64,000 bases of DNA from Saussurea involucrata (GCA_033807775.1 CM066320.1:181570784-181634783), one strand, 5' to 3'; numbered from the stretch's first letter, positions 29,800-42,022 are shown. Notes: generated from the sequence alone by a model not told the origin. A program made the numbers and translations.

Positions 29800-30517
29800 T
29801 GTTGGGAACTGAAGATATGCTAAGTATGGTTAGTACTGCTAAGTCTTCATTACTACTGCCAGTTCTTCGTTACTACTGCTGGGCAAAGTTACTGCTGCTA
29901 GATGAAGTTACTGCTGCTAGATGAAGTTAATGCTGCTAGTTGAAGTTAGTGCTGCTAGTCCAAATTACTACTGCTAGACATGGTTAGTACTGCTGAGCTG
30001 AGTTACTACTGCTTGAAGACTGTGAAGATTAATACTGCTGAAGGTTGTTAATGCTGCTGAGCCAAATCATCATTAATACTGCTGAGTTGATAAGTTTGGG
30101 ATGCGATGCTTTTGGAGACAAATAAGGAATTGATCAAGATATGTTTAACGAAGATTCAGAAGATCAATTTACTTTTGATAGTTATCTTGTAATTACTTTT
30201 GTATAAATAGTATTGATAGATAGCTATTAGAAAACATGAGAAAAATAGAAGATAGTTAGCATACAGAATTCGATATTCAAGAGTGAATTAACCTCAAGGT
30301 CTTAGATCCTATTTCTAGAGAAGTAGAAATCGTCTTGTTGAGCCTGTTCAACAAGATTGAGGTTTGGTGTAAAACTTGTGAGTAATAACTGTTTGATCTA
30401 TTTACAGTTTATTGAATTTCTATTGATTGTTCTTTATTGATTTAGAGTTCTATTCCGCAAGATTCTCTAAATTCTGTTTCTAAGAAGTTTAATTCTTGTT
30501 AAGAATCGATCCTGACA
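29800..30517 (+). repeat. 3' LTR of the young copia element
   Basis: 718 bp, identical to the 5' LTR except for one A/T substitution. Its TATA box is at 30202-30209, and it is followed by TGATC. Confidence 0.97.
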
Positions 30518-30522
30518 TGATC

Positions 30523-31639
30523 CCATTATATCATGTCGTTTGTATTAAACGCGTCAAATGATCACTGAAACTGGTAATATTAGGGGATCATAGATATTGC
30601 CAATTTGCCATATTTGTTGGCAAATGCAAGACATTTCATAAAAGACTACTCCAATATATTAAACAAAAATAGTTGTTATTTCTGATAACTTTAAGATTTC
30701 TAACAACTGCTCTAAAATCAATATCAATATATATATAAGGAGAAATCATCAAAAATGATGTGGCACTCTCTTAGAGTAGGATTCTTAGCTATGAATTTTG
30801 TGGGTTTTTAAAAAAATTTAAATATTAAATATATTAAAGACTTTAATGTCCCTTAATGAAAAGATGTATTTTCATTACAAAGAGGCTATTTTGGTAGTTT
30901 TGGCACAACTTTCAATGCTTAAACCATACAACTTCCTATAAGTCTTTTACTCTCTTCATCTCTTAAAACATTTTAAGTATTTATATTTATATATTAAAGA
31001 GAAACCTAAAGAGAATTAATCATTAATTTGTTTTATTGCAATTTATGTTAATTAATCTTTTATTTACGCTTCTTTACGTTACTAACCATTCATTTCCTTC
31101 ATTTGTTTTAAATAATCACTCATTTTCCCTTATTTAAGCACAAGTAATATTTTTTTGTTGAATATCTTGTTGGTTTTTTCACTTCTTTGTCATACAACAA
31201 CCTACCTCTCATATTTTCTTCTAACACAATATCTCTCACTAAAACATCGATGTTTATAGTCAAATTCTTTGTCATTGTGTTGACTTCATACAATCTTTAT
31301 GTTCTGTTTTTTGTAGTAGGTGACACAACCCGGAACATGCTCTAAAAATTGCAAAATATACGAAAGAACATCAAAGCTTCATCACCACGGTACACATATA
31401 CATCACTAGATGTCTAGATGTAAGTCTTTAATTCAACTACTCCTTTAATTTCAATCAATCTTTGATTTTGTATATTTTATAATTTATTGATTTTTAAAAA
31501 TACCAATAAGTTAAAGACTTTTATACCCTTAAATGAAAATTGTGTATGTCATTATAAGAAGGGTCATTTGATAATTTGATTTCCAATTTAATTAACTTTA
31601 ACCCTAAACTATCCAACTTTCTATAGCATTCATTTTAAT
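30523..31639. other. Unassigned AT-rich flank of the copia insertion
   Basis: It continues the sequence broken at 19478. It has no coding frame of note and no LTR end. ATATATATATAAGGAGAAATC with GATGTGGCAC near 30735-30768 is faintly reminiscent of a Helitron 5' end, but no CTRR terminus was found. Confidence 0.3.
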
Positions 31640-31840
31640 CTATTCCCTCTTCCCCTACCGCGACCGCCACCTCTCCCACGAGTGGCCAATTGTCTCGGAG
31701 GATTCACTGGTCCATCCTCCACCACCTCCTCCACATGCACCACTTCCACCTCTGGTACCACCCTTTCAACTGGTACCGCTCCCTCGATTGGCATTGGTCG
31801 GCTCCTCAAGTTTCTTTCTGACCTTGTTGCTTACTGAAAG
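31640..31840 (-). pseudogene. Truncated gypsy gag start (A-minus element)
   Basis: On the minus strand one frame reads through an acidic Val/Glu-rich stretch, PVNPPRQLATRGRGG and a Gly/Arg run, as at the start of some gypsy Gag proteins. It lies downstream of the primer site of the A-minus LTR. It is cut at about 31640. A similar, more decayed stretch follows LTR A (about 44080-44140). Confidence 0.45.
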
Positions 31841-32093
31841 CATATCAAATAAAACAACTTAGGGAAACAGTTCCAGAATAATAAGACAAATTAAACACAT
31901 ACATGTACCTGTAAGTTCGCAATTACACTGGCTAGGTGTAACCTCGAACCTACCTTACATTACTGTCATCGCTACCCTATTAGTCACATTCTGTTATAGT
32001 GTCCTCCTAGCGCTGTCCTAATTCTCAGTCGTGATTTCTACGCCCACAGTTTAAGTCTAGGCCCGTCCGGTCACTTAAATCCCTTAAACTATG

Positions 32094-32105
32094 GCTCTGA
32101 TACCA
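32094..32105 (-). other. Primer-binding site, tRNA-iMet type (A-minus element)
   Basis: On the minus strand it reads TGGTATCAGAGC, two bases after the LTR. The 80 bp that follow are near-identical to the leader after LTR A (43795 onward). Confidence 0.85.
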
Positions 32106-32376
32106 ACTGTAACAACCCAAAAAAATAAAATAAGACATAACATTTAATATTAAAGCAACCAGCCAAACGGGCCCAAAATTTAACAAATACAGCCAATTCA
32201 AAATTAGGTTTGCGGAATAACCTATACACAACTGAGAATACTAACTAAAAGTCTAAGTAGCAAATAGGAACAGCTATCGTCTAAAAGCATCCTCACTCTA
32301 AATCTTCTCCTTGCCCTTGCCAGAGCTTCCTACCAACTGCTTCCTTGAAAAGGTTTAGTTTTGGAAATGCGAGGGT

Positions 32377-32392
32377 TAGACTATGAGGTCTA
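32377..32392 (-). other. Conserved intron-end hairpin in A-minus
   Basis: TAGAC-CTCATA-GTCTA on the minus strand has one fewer pair than in LTR A, where the loop-closing C-G is intact. Flanks CTCAC and ACCC are kept. Confidence 0.55.
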
Positions 32393-32969
32393 GTGAGCTC
32401 CCTCTAGGGACAACAGTTTCATCATCAAATATTTAAAGCCTTTCATAACAATTATAAACAACATAACTTTCAACAATAAACTTTTCACGTAAACTACACA
32501 TGTAAGTTGCACACTGATGTCACACATTAGTGACATCGTGTCAGTCTCACACTGCCTTACTGGGTCACACCTCTCATGGCATAAACAGGACACACACACC
32601 GGTATGAGCACTGGCGGGACACACCCCCCGACTTAGCCAATACACCTTTACATTCAATGTATGCATACACTTTAATTTAACTTTCCAAACATCCGTTTTC
32701 ACGTAATATAAGACATACGGTTTCATACACATTTCTTACATTTGAAATCACGTTTAATACATGTAATTAGTTAGAAAGACTCACCTGGTGCCTTTATCAT
32801 GTTCTCTTCTTTTACCTCTGACCTCCAAATGGAATGCCTACGATAAACGATAAGAAGGTAAGTTAACTGAATGCTTTTGACGCTCACACCTAACCCTTAT
32901 AAAATTCCTCACTTCAACCTATCTTACAGAAAGGCCAAACCTCAAGAAGGGACACAATTCAAAACAACA

Positions 32970-33190
32970 CAGTTGGACTTCCCGGATGCCCACTCCCAGA
33001 TATCGGCTTACCAGGTTTCGACTTCCCGAGTATCGAGTTCTCGGATACGCTCATCGGACACCGCTTTCTGGATACTACTGTTCGGATTCCACTTTCCGGG
33101 TACAAGACACCACTTACCGGATACTGCTGTCCGGACACCACTTCCCGGGTACAGGTCCGGAAACCTGCACCAAACCAGCAGATGGCGACT
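32970..33190. repeat. TCCGGA-type motif array in A-minus intron 1
   Basis: About 12 copies of CCGGA, CCGGG or TCGGA words occur at regular spacing between the first donor-like and acceptor-like sites, as in LTRs A and A'. Confidence 0.7.
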
Positions 33191-33703
33191 TACTGGATAC
33201 GGGTTCTGGGATGCAGAAACCTCCACTAATCCACGCCAAAACTCGATTTCACAACTTTAATGGATTAATACTATGACCTAACCATTTCTTATCAATCCCT
33301 TTACTTATCGATAATACCCAAAAATCCATTAATAGTATCATTGTCAAATATTCTTCCACAAGGAACCCAAATAGCCTAATTCTTTCTATACAATCAAATA
33401 ACAAGGTTGAGGACATGAGTTTACCTGGAATGATTAATGCAGCAACTAGCTTCCAATTCCTACTTCTTTGATTTTCTTCTGATTTGGGTGCGCTCAATGT
33501 TCACAACAATTTCTCCGTGTTTTTCCACCTCCACACACATACTCATGAAATGAAATTTAGGGTAGATGAAGGGTTTTACACCTTTCACTAATTGCACAAA
33601 GGCCCTCTTTCTTTTATTTACTTTTTTAGACCCTCCAACTTGAAATCTTCCCGAAATCCCCTTTATTCTTGACATCTTGGAAAATAAGACTACGGTTATT
33701 ACA

Positions 33704-34429
33704 AGTTAGCCATACACTTCACATATTTGCATTATTTCACATGGCATCATCAAATGGTATAAATATTGTAAAGAGGTAGTTATGTAAAGGAGGGGGAATG
33801 CCTTGAAGATCTAAAAAGTTGATTGGCTAAAAATGCGACACTTGCCATCCAATTTTTGGATTAAATAGTAATTTTGAAACTATGTGATAAAAATATTTTT
33901 ATTAAAAAGTATCACCTTTCACTTTCAATTTGATTAAATATAAAATGTTCATTAAGAATCGAATCAATTAAATCATGAATATAAATATAAATTCATAAAA
34001 ATCAATGTGAAAGAAGTGTTGGCTATAAGGTATCGAATGAAACAATGAGAATTTAGTATTTTCTCAAATAATGAATTGTAGTTGATCTTTTTTATCTCAT
34101 ATTGACAATAAACTGAAATATTGAAAGACATAATTAAGTATATGAAAGAAAGAGAAATGTCTTGGAATATTATAAGGGTATTAACAAATGTACAATGAGA
34201 ATTTAGTATTCTAACATGTCCTAGTTTTTCTTTAGTTATTTATTTATAAAAAGATAAAATTTTGTTATCCAAAAAGTAAACATGATGTTATGACGATTTA
34301 ACGGGTCTTTAAAAAGATGGAAAATAAACCTTAACTTTAATATGATGTGTTGAAAATCTAATGGCTCCTTATAAACATGAAAAAAATTCCCAACATGTCC
34401 AATAATATTTATTTTGAATATTATTTGTC
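33704..34429. other. Unassigned AT-rich spacer
   Basis: Noncoding; no element end recognised apart from the LTR boundary on the left. Confidence 0.3.
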
Positions 34430-34584
34430 TTTTCGTCGTTGGTGAGTCCTGTCGGTATTTTTTACCGATCAAATTTTTTTTTTGAAAGATTTTTATTGTA
34501 GGTAATCCGTCGGTAAGGTCAATCAGTGACATATTATCGATAGAGTTTTTTTAACAATGATGATTTGTTTTCTAGTCGTGAATA
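34430..34584. mobile_element. CACTA-like terminal remnant
   Basis: It ends in TTTTCTAGTCGTG, one base off the CACTACTAGAAAA terminus in reverse complement. It carries GTCGGTA / ACCGA-type subterminal words. No other end is seen. Confidence 0.35.
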
Positions 34585-34634
34585 TTGTAATGCCCCAAAT
34601 TCTAAATAACTTCAAAAAACAGTAATATCATTCC

Positions 34635-34910
34635 TGTTATAAATTAACTAAGATTACCACTAGATTAGCAATAGATTAAGAGATTTATAGAGAAAGAATG
34701 AGAGAAACTTGGAGGGAATGAAATACTTATACAAGTATATTGATGTGTATTTAAAGGGGGTATTTATACTACATAATTTACTATTCATCTACATGGTTTA
34801 GATGGGTAATTATTAAGCAACTTGGATGTGGATTAAACATGAGTGTTGAAATTTTCATCCACAAGTTAAGTTCATACTCAATATAATATTATTACAATAA
34901 TATTACAATA
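34635..34910 (-). repeat. 3' LTR of the old copia element
   Basis: Minus-strand polypurine CCAAAGGGGAA lies directly beside it at about 34911-34921. Confidence 0.85.
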
Positions 34911-35074
34911 TTCCCCTTTGGATGACAATTTCAAATCGAAGTTCAACCATGAAGTATTGCCTTGTTAAAAACCTTGCTAAAGAAAACCCAATGGGAAAAA
35001 ACTTTAGCTAAGGGAAAAAGAGTGCAGCTTGTAGTTGACTCCCCCTGATGTTGACATCCATGGATCATCACATG

Positions 35075-38000
35075 CTATGCACATGTCGCATACCGATATT
35101 GTGAACGTGTTCTGAAAATTGCAGTAGGTAGCGCCTTTGTGAAAAGATCTGTTGCGTTGTTGCTCGATTGAATATATTTCATTTCAATCTGATTATCTTT
35201 TATAAGATCTTGAGTGTATGAGAAGAACCTTGGAGGTATATGTTTTGTCCTGTCACTCTTGATATATCCTTCTTTCATTTGTGTGACACATGCGGCGTTA
35301 TCTTCATAGATTAAAGTTGGAATTTTGCCCTTCTCTAGTCCGCACTAAGTCAAAATGAGTTGTGTCATCGACCTCAACCAAAACACACTCTCTACTAGCT
35401 TCATGAAGTGCAATAACTACGGCATGATTTGAAGATGTGGCAACAAGTGTTTGCTTCTGAGAGCACCAGGGAATAGCAGTACCTCCGTTCATGAACATGT
35501 ATCCAGTTTGATATCTAGCTTTATGAGGATCAGACAAATAACCTGCATCTGCATAACCAATCAAACCTTCTTTTGAATTGTTAGAATAAAATAGACCTAA
35601 ATCAACAGTTCCTCGAAAGTATCGGAATATGTGTTTGATTTCGTTCCAATGTCTCTTTGTGGGAGATGAACTGAATTTGGCTAACAAATTCACTGCAAAA
35701 GAAATGCCAGATCTAGTACAGTTAGTAAGATACATAAGAGCTCCAATTGCACTAAGATATGGTACTTCTGGATCAACAACTTCTTCATGTTCTTCGCAAG
35801 GGAGAAATGGATCATTGTCGATATTAAGTGATCTAACGACCATTGGAGTGCTTAAAGGATTTGCTTTGTCCATATTGAAACGTTTTAAGACCTTTTCAAC
35901 ATAATTGGATTGATGCACAAGTATTCCATTATGCATGTGCTCAATATGTAAACCAAGACAGTTTTGGGTTTTCCAAGATCTTTCATTTCAAATTCTTCTT
36001 TCAAAAGCACAATCATTTCTTGGATCTCCTTATTTGTCCCAATGATATTTAGATCATCAACGTAGACAGCTATTATTACATATCCAAATGTTGTTTTCTT
36101 AATAAAGACACATGGGCAAATAAGATTATTTGTATATCCTTTACTTACCAAGTAATCGCTTAAACGATAATACCACATGCATCCAGATTGCTTTAACCCA
36201 TATAAAGATCTTTGTAACTTTATTGAATACATTTCTTTGGGTTTTTCACTTAATGCTTCAGGCATTTTAAATCCTTCGGGGATTTTCATATAGATATCAT
36301 TATCAAGTGATCCATACAAGTATGTTGTAACAACATCCATAAGACGTATCTCTAAATTTTTAGAGACTGTTAGGCTGATTAAATATCTAAAAGTAATTGC
36401 ATCCATAACAGGAGAATACGTTTCCTCATAATCAATTTTTGGTCGTTGAGAAAAACCTTGAGCTACAAGTCTGGCTTTGTATCTCATAATTTCATTTTTC
36501 TCATTTCTTTTCCGTACGAAAATCCATCTGTTCCCGACAGGTTTCACGGCTTCTGGCGTGAGAACGATAGGTCCAAAAACCTTTCTTTATTGAGGGAATC
36601 TAGTTCAACCTGAATAGCATCTTTCCATTTAACCCAGTCCTGCCTGTTTTGACATTCGATGACAGACATTGGTTTAGGATCATCATTTCCAAAAGTATCA
36701 CATTTAACAACATAGGAAAATATATCATCGATATTTCTCATTTCATCTTTGTTCCATAACTTTTTCGTATACCCGTAATTAATCGCAACCACTTTATTAA
36801 TATCATTCATTTCCTCTTCTGGGGTAATTTTGATATTTTGTACTTCCTCAGGAACACTATGTTATTTACCATTTGCAATTTCAGTTCTTTTTCGGGATTT
36901 TTTTATCTTTATAGCCCAATGGTCTTCCATACTTCAGGCGTGCTTTAGACTCTTCCATGACTTTATCATTTGTTTGTCCAACTGGGACTTCAATCCGAGC
37001 TGGAGCATTCACATGTGGTATATAAGATTTGGTCACTCTTTTTGTATCAGTAAATGCATCTAGTAATTGATTTGCAATTTCTTGTAAATGCATTATCTTT
37101 TACACCTCCATTTCACATTGTTTAGTGCTAGAATCAAGATACAATAATGATGGTTCACACCATGAAACATCCTTTTTCTGGGTTTTCTTTCCCCCCTCCC
37201 TAATGTCGGGAGCATAGTCTCGTTAAAATGGCAATATGCAAAACGTGTTGTAAAAACATCACCCGTTAGTGGTTCAAGATATCTTGTGATAGAAGATGTT
37301 TCATATCCAACATATATTCTCAACCTTCTTTGAGGACCCATTTTTGTGCGTTGTGGTGGTGCAATAGGGACATATACTACACATCCAAAAATTCTAAGGT
37401 GAGAAATATTTGGCTCTTGACCAAAAACAAGTTGTAGATGAGTGTATGTATGATATGCACTCGGTCTCATGCGAACTAATGATGCAACATGTAAAATTAC
37501 ATGACCCCATATAGAAACTAGAAGTTATGTTCTCATTATTAATGGTCTAGCTATTAGCTAAAGACGTTTAATTAATGACTCGGCTAAACCATTTTGTGTG
37601 CGAACATGCGCAATTGGATGTTAAATAACAATTCCTACAGACATACAATAGTCATTGAAGGCTTGAGATGTAAATTAACCAGCATTATCAAGTCTCACCT
37701 TTTTAATAGAATAATCTAGAAAGTGTGCTCGTAATTTAATAATTTGAGCAAAAACTTTGCAAATGCCACATTACTAGTTGATAAGAGGCAAACATGAGAC
37801 CATCTACTTGATGGATCTATTAAGACCATGAAGTATCTAAATGGTCCACATGGTGGATGAATTGGTCCACATATATCACCTTGAATTCTTTCAAGAAACA
37901 TAGGTGATTCCTTTTCAATTTTTGGTGAATGTCTCACAATTAATTTTCCAAGTGAACAAGATGTACATGGAGTAACATTACCTGTTTGAGGGAATTTCTG

Positions 38001-38570
38001 GTCCTTCAGTGGATGTCCATGTGTACTTCCATTTATCCTGTGCATCATTGTCGATCCTGGATGGCCTAATATGTCATGCCATAAACTAAATATCTTAGGA
38101 TCACAATATTTTCTTTAACTACCATATTTGTTTCAATCATGTTTATATATGTATAATGTAAACCAGAATGAATTATTGGTAGTTTCTCTAGTACACGGTT
38201 CTTATCAATAATATACATATATTTCTCATTCCCTAAGGTCACTGTTTGAGTATCATATCCATTAACATATATGTCAATGAAACTTAATAGATTTCTTTTT
38301 GATTTTGAAGAAAACAATGCATTATTTATAATGAACTTTGTACCATTCGGTAATAGGAAATGAGCTATTCCTATTCCTTCTATCATGTATGCAAATATAG
38401 TATGTATGGTTCCTTTTGTTGGTTTTAATTTAGAAAAATATTTCTTCGCTTTCAGGATGGTGTGTGTGGTACACTATCTGGTATACACAAGTCCCCAACA
38501 TTTGCTTGATGTCGAGCTCCAATGGAATTCATATCAAACTTCAAATGTGAAACAAAAAAAAAATGTGAGT
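35075..38570 (-). pseudogene. Decayed copia pol
   Basis: Minus-strand pieces in several frames follow pol order. A protease region at about 38570-38066 keeps CTTHTIL and LPNGTKF, but the catalytic Asp is lost at a frame change. Then come an integrase zinc region and core (about 38066-37500, with a GHPG-type start, a CTSC motif, and GDICGPI), a post-integrase part (37470-37093, HLRIFGC), RT in two frames (36810-36544, 36547-35885; NRWIFVRKR, YVDDLNIIGT) and RNase H (35936-35304, then 35278-35075 with TKALPTA). Stops and frame changes between pieces make it non-functional. It differs from the young element in LTR length, primer site and protein sequence, so it is another lineage. Confidence 0.9.
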
Positions 38571-38771
38571 TAATAATAATAATAATAATAGAACAACGTT
38601 ATTATAGAAATATTTTATATGAAAAAGGAAATATATGGTTATGAAAACTTAAAGACATAGTATTTAGAATAAAAGATCATCAAATTCATATAGTCGAGAA
38701 AAGGGAATACATAGTTACGAAAATGAAATACATATTTATAAAAATAAAAAGACTAGCAACATTCATATAAA

Positions 38772-39814
38772 TTAAATGTCGATATCGTTAAGGAAATCAG
38801 AAACGTTTAGATCAGTGTTGGACAACTCCAAGTTGTCCATATGGTTTACTTCTTTCTCTTTTCCTTTAAGAGATTCTTTATAGAGCTGACAGAGATGTGG
38901 AGGTATACGGCACGTCCTTGACCAGTGGTCTGTGTTACCACATCTGTAGCAAGAACCTTCAGGGTTCTGAGAATGACTTGTTCTGGCATCATGTTTTATC
39001 ATCTTGAGCTTATTTTGTGGTTGGGTCCTATATCCTTTGTGGAGGATGATGGTTATTTGCTCTTTGCCCACAGCTACGATTAAAACTATGACCACGACTG
39101 TAAGGGTGGCCTCGGCCAAAATTGTAGTTTTGACCATTAAAATGATTTTGACCAAAATGACCACGACCTCGTCCACGACCACGTCCCCGTCCACGGAAAT
39201 TATTTGTAGGACTTTCATTATTTATGGCATTTGCTTCAGAACGGGATTGGTGATTTTTCATCAAAAGCATATTGTTATGTTCATCGACAAGTAAACATGA
39301 ATTAAGCTCAGAATATCTTGTGAATCTATGCATTCGGTATTGTTGTTGCAAAGTAATGTTTGATGCATGGAAAGTGGAGTATGTTTTCTCCAACATATCT
39401 GCATCAGTAACACTTTGTCCACAAAATCAAAGTTGTGAACATATTCTGAACAATGCAGAGCTATAGTCGTTCACTTTTTTAAAATCCTGAAATCTTAAAG
39501 TTTTCCACTCATCTCTTGCAGCTGGAAGTAAAACTTCCTTTTGATGATCAAATCTATCTTTAAGGTCTTTCCACAGAATGCTTGGATCACTGATGTTGAG
39601 GTATTCAAATTTTAACATATCGTCAACATGTTTCCGAAGAAAAATGTTAGCCTTTGCTTTGTCTTATGACGAGCATTTATTGTTTTCTTCTAAAGTGTCT
39701 AAAATGCCCATAGATTCAAGGTGCATTTTGACATCCATAATCCAGGACATATTGTTCTTGCCATTCACATCAAGAGCCGCAAACTCAGTCTTTGCAAGGT
39801 TCAACATATTGTGA
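38772..39814 (-). pseudogene. Decayed copia gag
   Basis: On the minus strand a Gag start near 39810 (LNLAKTEFAALDVNG) leads to capsid-like motifs (LWKDLKDRFDHQKEVLLPAA, WKTLRFQDFKKVNDY), an Arg/Gly-rich stretch and a CCHC knuckle CYRCGNTDHWSRTC near 38940. An in-frame stop and at least two frame changes are visible. Confidence 0.85.
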
Positions 39815-40279
39815 CTATAATCAACAAAGAAAAATTAGAATCCATTTATGTCTATAAATATTGAAATACAAAGAAATGGAAGAACCAAAAGTACAAACAT
39901 GCTTAAGAAATAAAATCAATAAAGATTATAATATCAGTGATGGTAGATATAAGATGTAGTTAGCAATATAAAATAAGAAATGTAAATAAATGTTAGTATA
40001 CTTAGATAAAAATTAGCAAGAGAATAAACATACGCATAAATAAATGTTGAAAGATTAGTATGACAATAAATTAAGTATGCATAAATAAAAGTTAGTATAA
40101 GCATGAAAGTATAAATAAGATTTGTATATGCATAAATAAAAGTTAGAAATGTATAATAGAAATGTTAGTATATAATAAGATGTCATCAACTTTCATATTG
40201 TTTATTTTGGTGTTTTACCTTCTTAACATATAGGATTAAGGAAATACATACCTTGATTAGAGCTCTTGTTCCGATAACG

Positions 40280-40569
40280 TGTTATAAATTAACTAAGTTC
40301 ACCACTAGATTAGCAATAGATTAAGAGATTTATAGAGAAAGAATGAGAGAAACTTGGAGAGTATGAAATACTTATGCAAGTATATTTATGTGTATTTACA
40401 TTTACATAAAGGGGGTATTTATACTACATAATTTACTATTCATCTACATGGTTTAGATGGGTAATTAATTATTAAGCAATTTGAATGTGGATCGGACATG
40501 AGAGTTGAAATTCTCATCCACAAGTTAAGCCCATACTCAATATAATATTATTAGAATAATATTACAATA
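40280..40569 (-). repeat. 5' LTR of the old copia element
   Basis: 290 bp. It carries two short insertions relative to the other LTR, near 40400 and near 40465. Confidence 0.85.
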
Positions 40570-40599
40570 ATTCCAAGTAAAATGACATTTTTACTAAAA

Positions 40600-41326
40600 A
40601 GTCATTCATATCTTCCAAGGTACCGACTATAAGCTACTTTCATATAAAGATTAAAGTAGTTATTGAAATCCATCTCTGAAGATGAATCGGGATACTAATT
40701 TTGTGAATAACAAATGTATCGCCACTAGATGCTAGAAAATGTTGGTGATGTGGTCTCCAGTTGGGGAGAATGTCTGGTTTAGTATTGAAACTGAGGACCC
40801 TGTATCGAAAAAGGCTATGACCGGGATTGGCTTAGCATAGGTTGATGTGAGGAGATGTACCTTGGCTAGAGGTGCAGGTTGGGATTTTTGTAGGGGTAGA
40901 ACGAGTGGGAAAGGGGAATGGGAAGGAACGGAAAGTGGGCTTGTCATGAATACTTCGATGTCTGAATGATCTCTTGAGAAATCTAATTCAGACTCTTCTT
41001 CTGAGGATGAGTCATAGTAGGCAATTGTACATATCGTTTGATCTCCTGGTTCATCATCAAAGGAGTATAAGGATTCTCAATCAGAAATATCAACCGGTTC
41101 AACTTGGTTGAGATTCTGAATTAGCGACTGAGACTTCGTCTTGTCTTTGCAGTCTTTTGCAAAGTGCCCATTCTTGTTGCAAATGTAGCACCTGTCAGAA
41201 GTGCGACCTCTACGTGTTTTCTTCCAGATGAACTTCCACTTCTTTCGTGGGTAGCTACGGGAGGCTTTTCTTTTGGAGGAGTTACTGAACCTTTTGAAGT
41301 GAGACTTTCTCCTAATCTCATAACTT
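40600..41326 (-). pseudogene. Endogenous pararetrovirus (Caulimoviridae-type) fragment
   Basis: On the minus strand a basic stretch (about 41300-41220) leads to a coat-protein-type zinc knuckle CYICNKNGHFAKDC (about 41200-41150), an acidic Ser-rich segment, then an aspartic protease motif FFDTGSSVSIL (about 40810-40780). This order fits the coat-to-protease part of a caulimovirid polyprotein. An in-frame stop lies shortly after the knuckle, and a frame change follows the protease motif. No RT is present and both ends are cut. It is a dead relic. Confidence 0.75.
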
Positions 41327-41529
41327 ATCTAGAAGCCCTACCTCTATCCTGTCCACCAAACCTTTTTTCTCATTATTGGTTCAACCGACTTGAGTGTGCG
41401 CCGAAAATGACAAAATTTTGAAGGTACAGTTATATTGTCTAAATCACATAAAGTGGATGTTACGTTCTTATATGTGAAGGTTTATGTTTGTATTGGAAGG
41501 TTACATTGTATTGTGTGAAGGTTGTATCT
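41327..41529. other. Unassigned spacer
   Basis: No feature recognised. Confidence 0.3.
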
Positions 41530-41725
41530 TTCTCGGATTCTCACAGGAAAACGTTTTCTCACATGATTTCCATGAATTGCGGCTTAGAAGGGAATTAATT
41601 TGGTGCATCTTGATGCATCTTATCTCGGTGCATCTCATTCTAATGTGCGCCCATTTCTCATCCAACGATTGATAACCACTTCTCAACTTTCTCATGTTAA
41701 CCTCAATTTCTCACCGGAATCCAGG
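41530..41725 (-). repeat. Dispersed repeat R, copy 2 (inverted relative to copy 1)
   Basis: Its reverse complement shares ordered words with 19266-19478, including TTCCGGTGAGAA, GGTTATCAATCGTTGGATGA and GCAATTCATGGA. The ends are not defined. Confidence 0.55.
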
Positions 41726-42022
41726 GGCGGGCCCACAAAGGACTAAAAGGTATCCCGTGCACCCGCTCACTTGATTACCGTGAAGAAAAAAATGTAAATA
41801 TTGTGTAGGTACACCCGCTTGATTTTAAGGGTGCCCTCAAATATTTTTAAACTAAACTTCTAACACAAAGTTGTAGTTCATTGGATGGTTTGTGAGGCTT
41901 AGTTAAAGCTCCCTTTAGTATAGGTCTAGGGTTTGAATCCAATCTTCATTCTTTTTTTTTGTTAACCCTCCACCTTTAGTTCTAGAATCTAGAGCATATG
42001 TTCTGTTTTTTTAAATTAAAAC
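41726..42022 (+). mobile_element. hAT-like end and SINE-like segment
   Basis: CAGGGGCGGGCCCAC and GTGCACCCGC near 41724-41764 resemble a plant hAT terminus. At 41874-41884 TAGTTCATTGG is A-box-like and at 41930-41940 GGTTTGAATCC is B-box-like, followed by a T-run at 41951-41960. Both calls are tentative, and LTR A follows directly. Confidence 0.4.

Larger units (their letters stand above)
19479..30517 (+). mobile_element. Complete young Ty1/copia retrotransposon (11,039 bp), Sirevirus-like, TSD TGATC
   Basis: It has two 718-bp LTRs, an initiator tRNA-Met primer site, a polypurine tract and a perfect 5-bp duplication TGATC (19474-19478, 30518-30522). The order gag, pol (protease, integrase, RT, RNase H), third ORF, 3' LTR, with an oversized gag, fits the Sirevirus lineage. 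All three ORFs are open, and the LTRs differ by one substitution (ATATAC versus ATTTAC in the 3' part). The element therefore looks recently inserted and possibly autonomous. A TACTGCT motif is amplified in the LTRs, the gag tail and the pol-ORF3 spacer. Confidence 0.97.
32108..33703 (-). repeat. 5' LTR of a truncated minus-strand gypsy element (A-minus, 1,596 bp)
   Basis: Its minus-strand start TGTAATAACC lies at 33703 and its end GGGTTGTTACA at 32108, followed by a primer site and a cut gag. Signals on the minus strand: donor CCAG|GTAAAC (33425/33424), acceptor ATCGTAG (32838), a 53-nt exon (32837-32785), donor CCAG|GTGAGT (32784) and an acceptor-like TTTCAAG (32344). LTR A has the same order and also a 53-nt middle exon. 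The Gly/Pro-rich frames at 32871-33276 come from its TCCGGA array. Confidence 0.8.
34635..40569 (-). mobile_element. Old degenerate Ty1/copia element (5,935 bp), TSD ATTCC
   Basis: LTRs of 276 bp (34635-34910) and 290 bp (40280-40569) flank minus-strand gag and pol remains. A perfect ATTCC duplication lies at 34630-34634 and 40570-40574. By eye the LTRs differ at about 16 positions plus two indels, roughly 6%, so the insertion is far older than the element at 19479. On the minus strand the LTR ends in TAACA but appears to start TATTGTAA rather than TG. The primer-site region (CGTTATCGGAACAAGAGC) is not the common tRNA-iMet type. Confidence 0.9.

Noticed and set aside
30735..30770. Helitron 5' end
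   Set aside because: Only a loose resemblance; no CTRR end with hairpin and no A/T target pair found.
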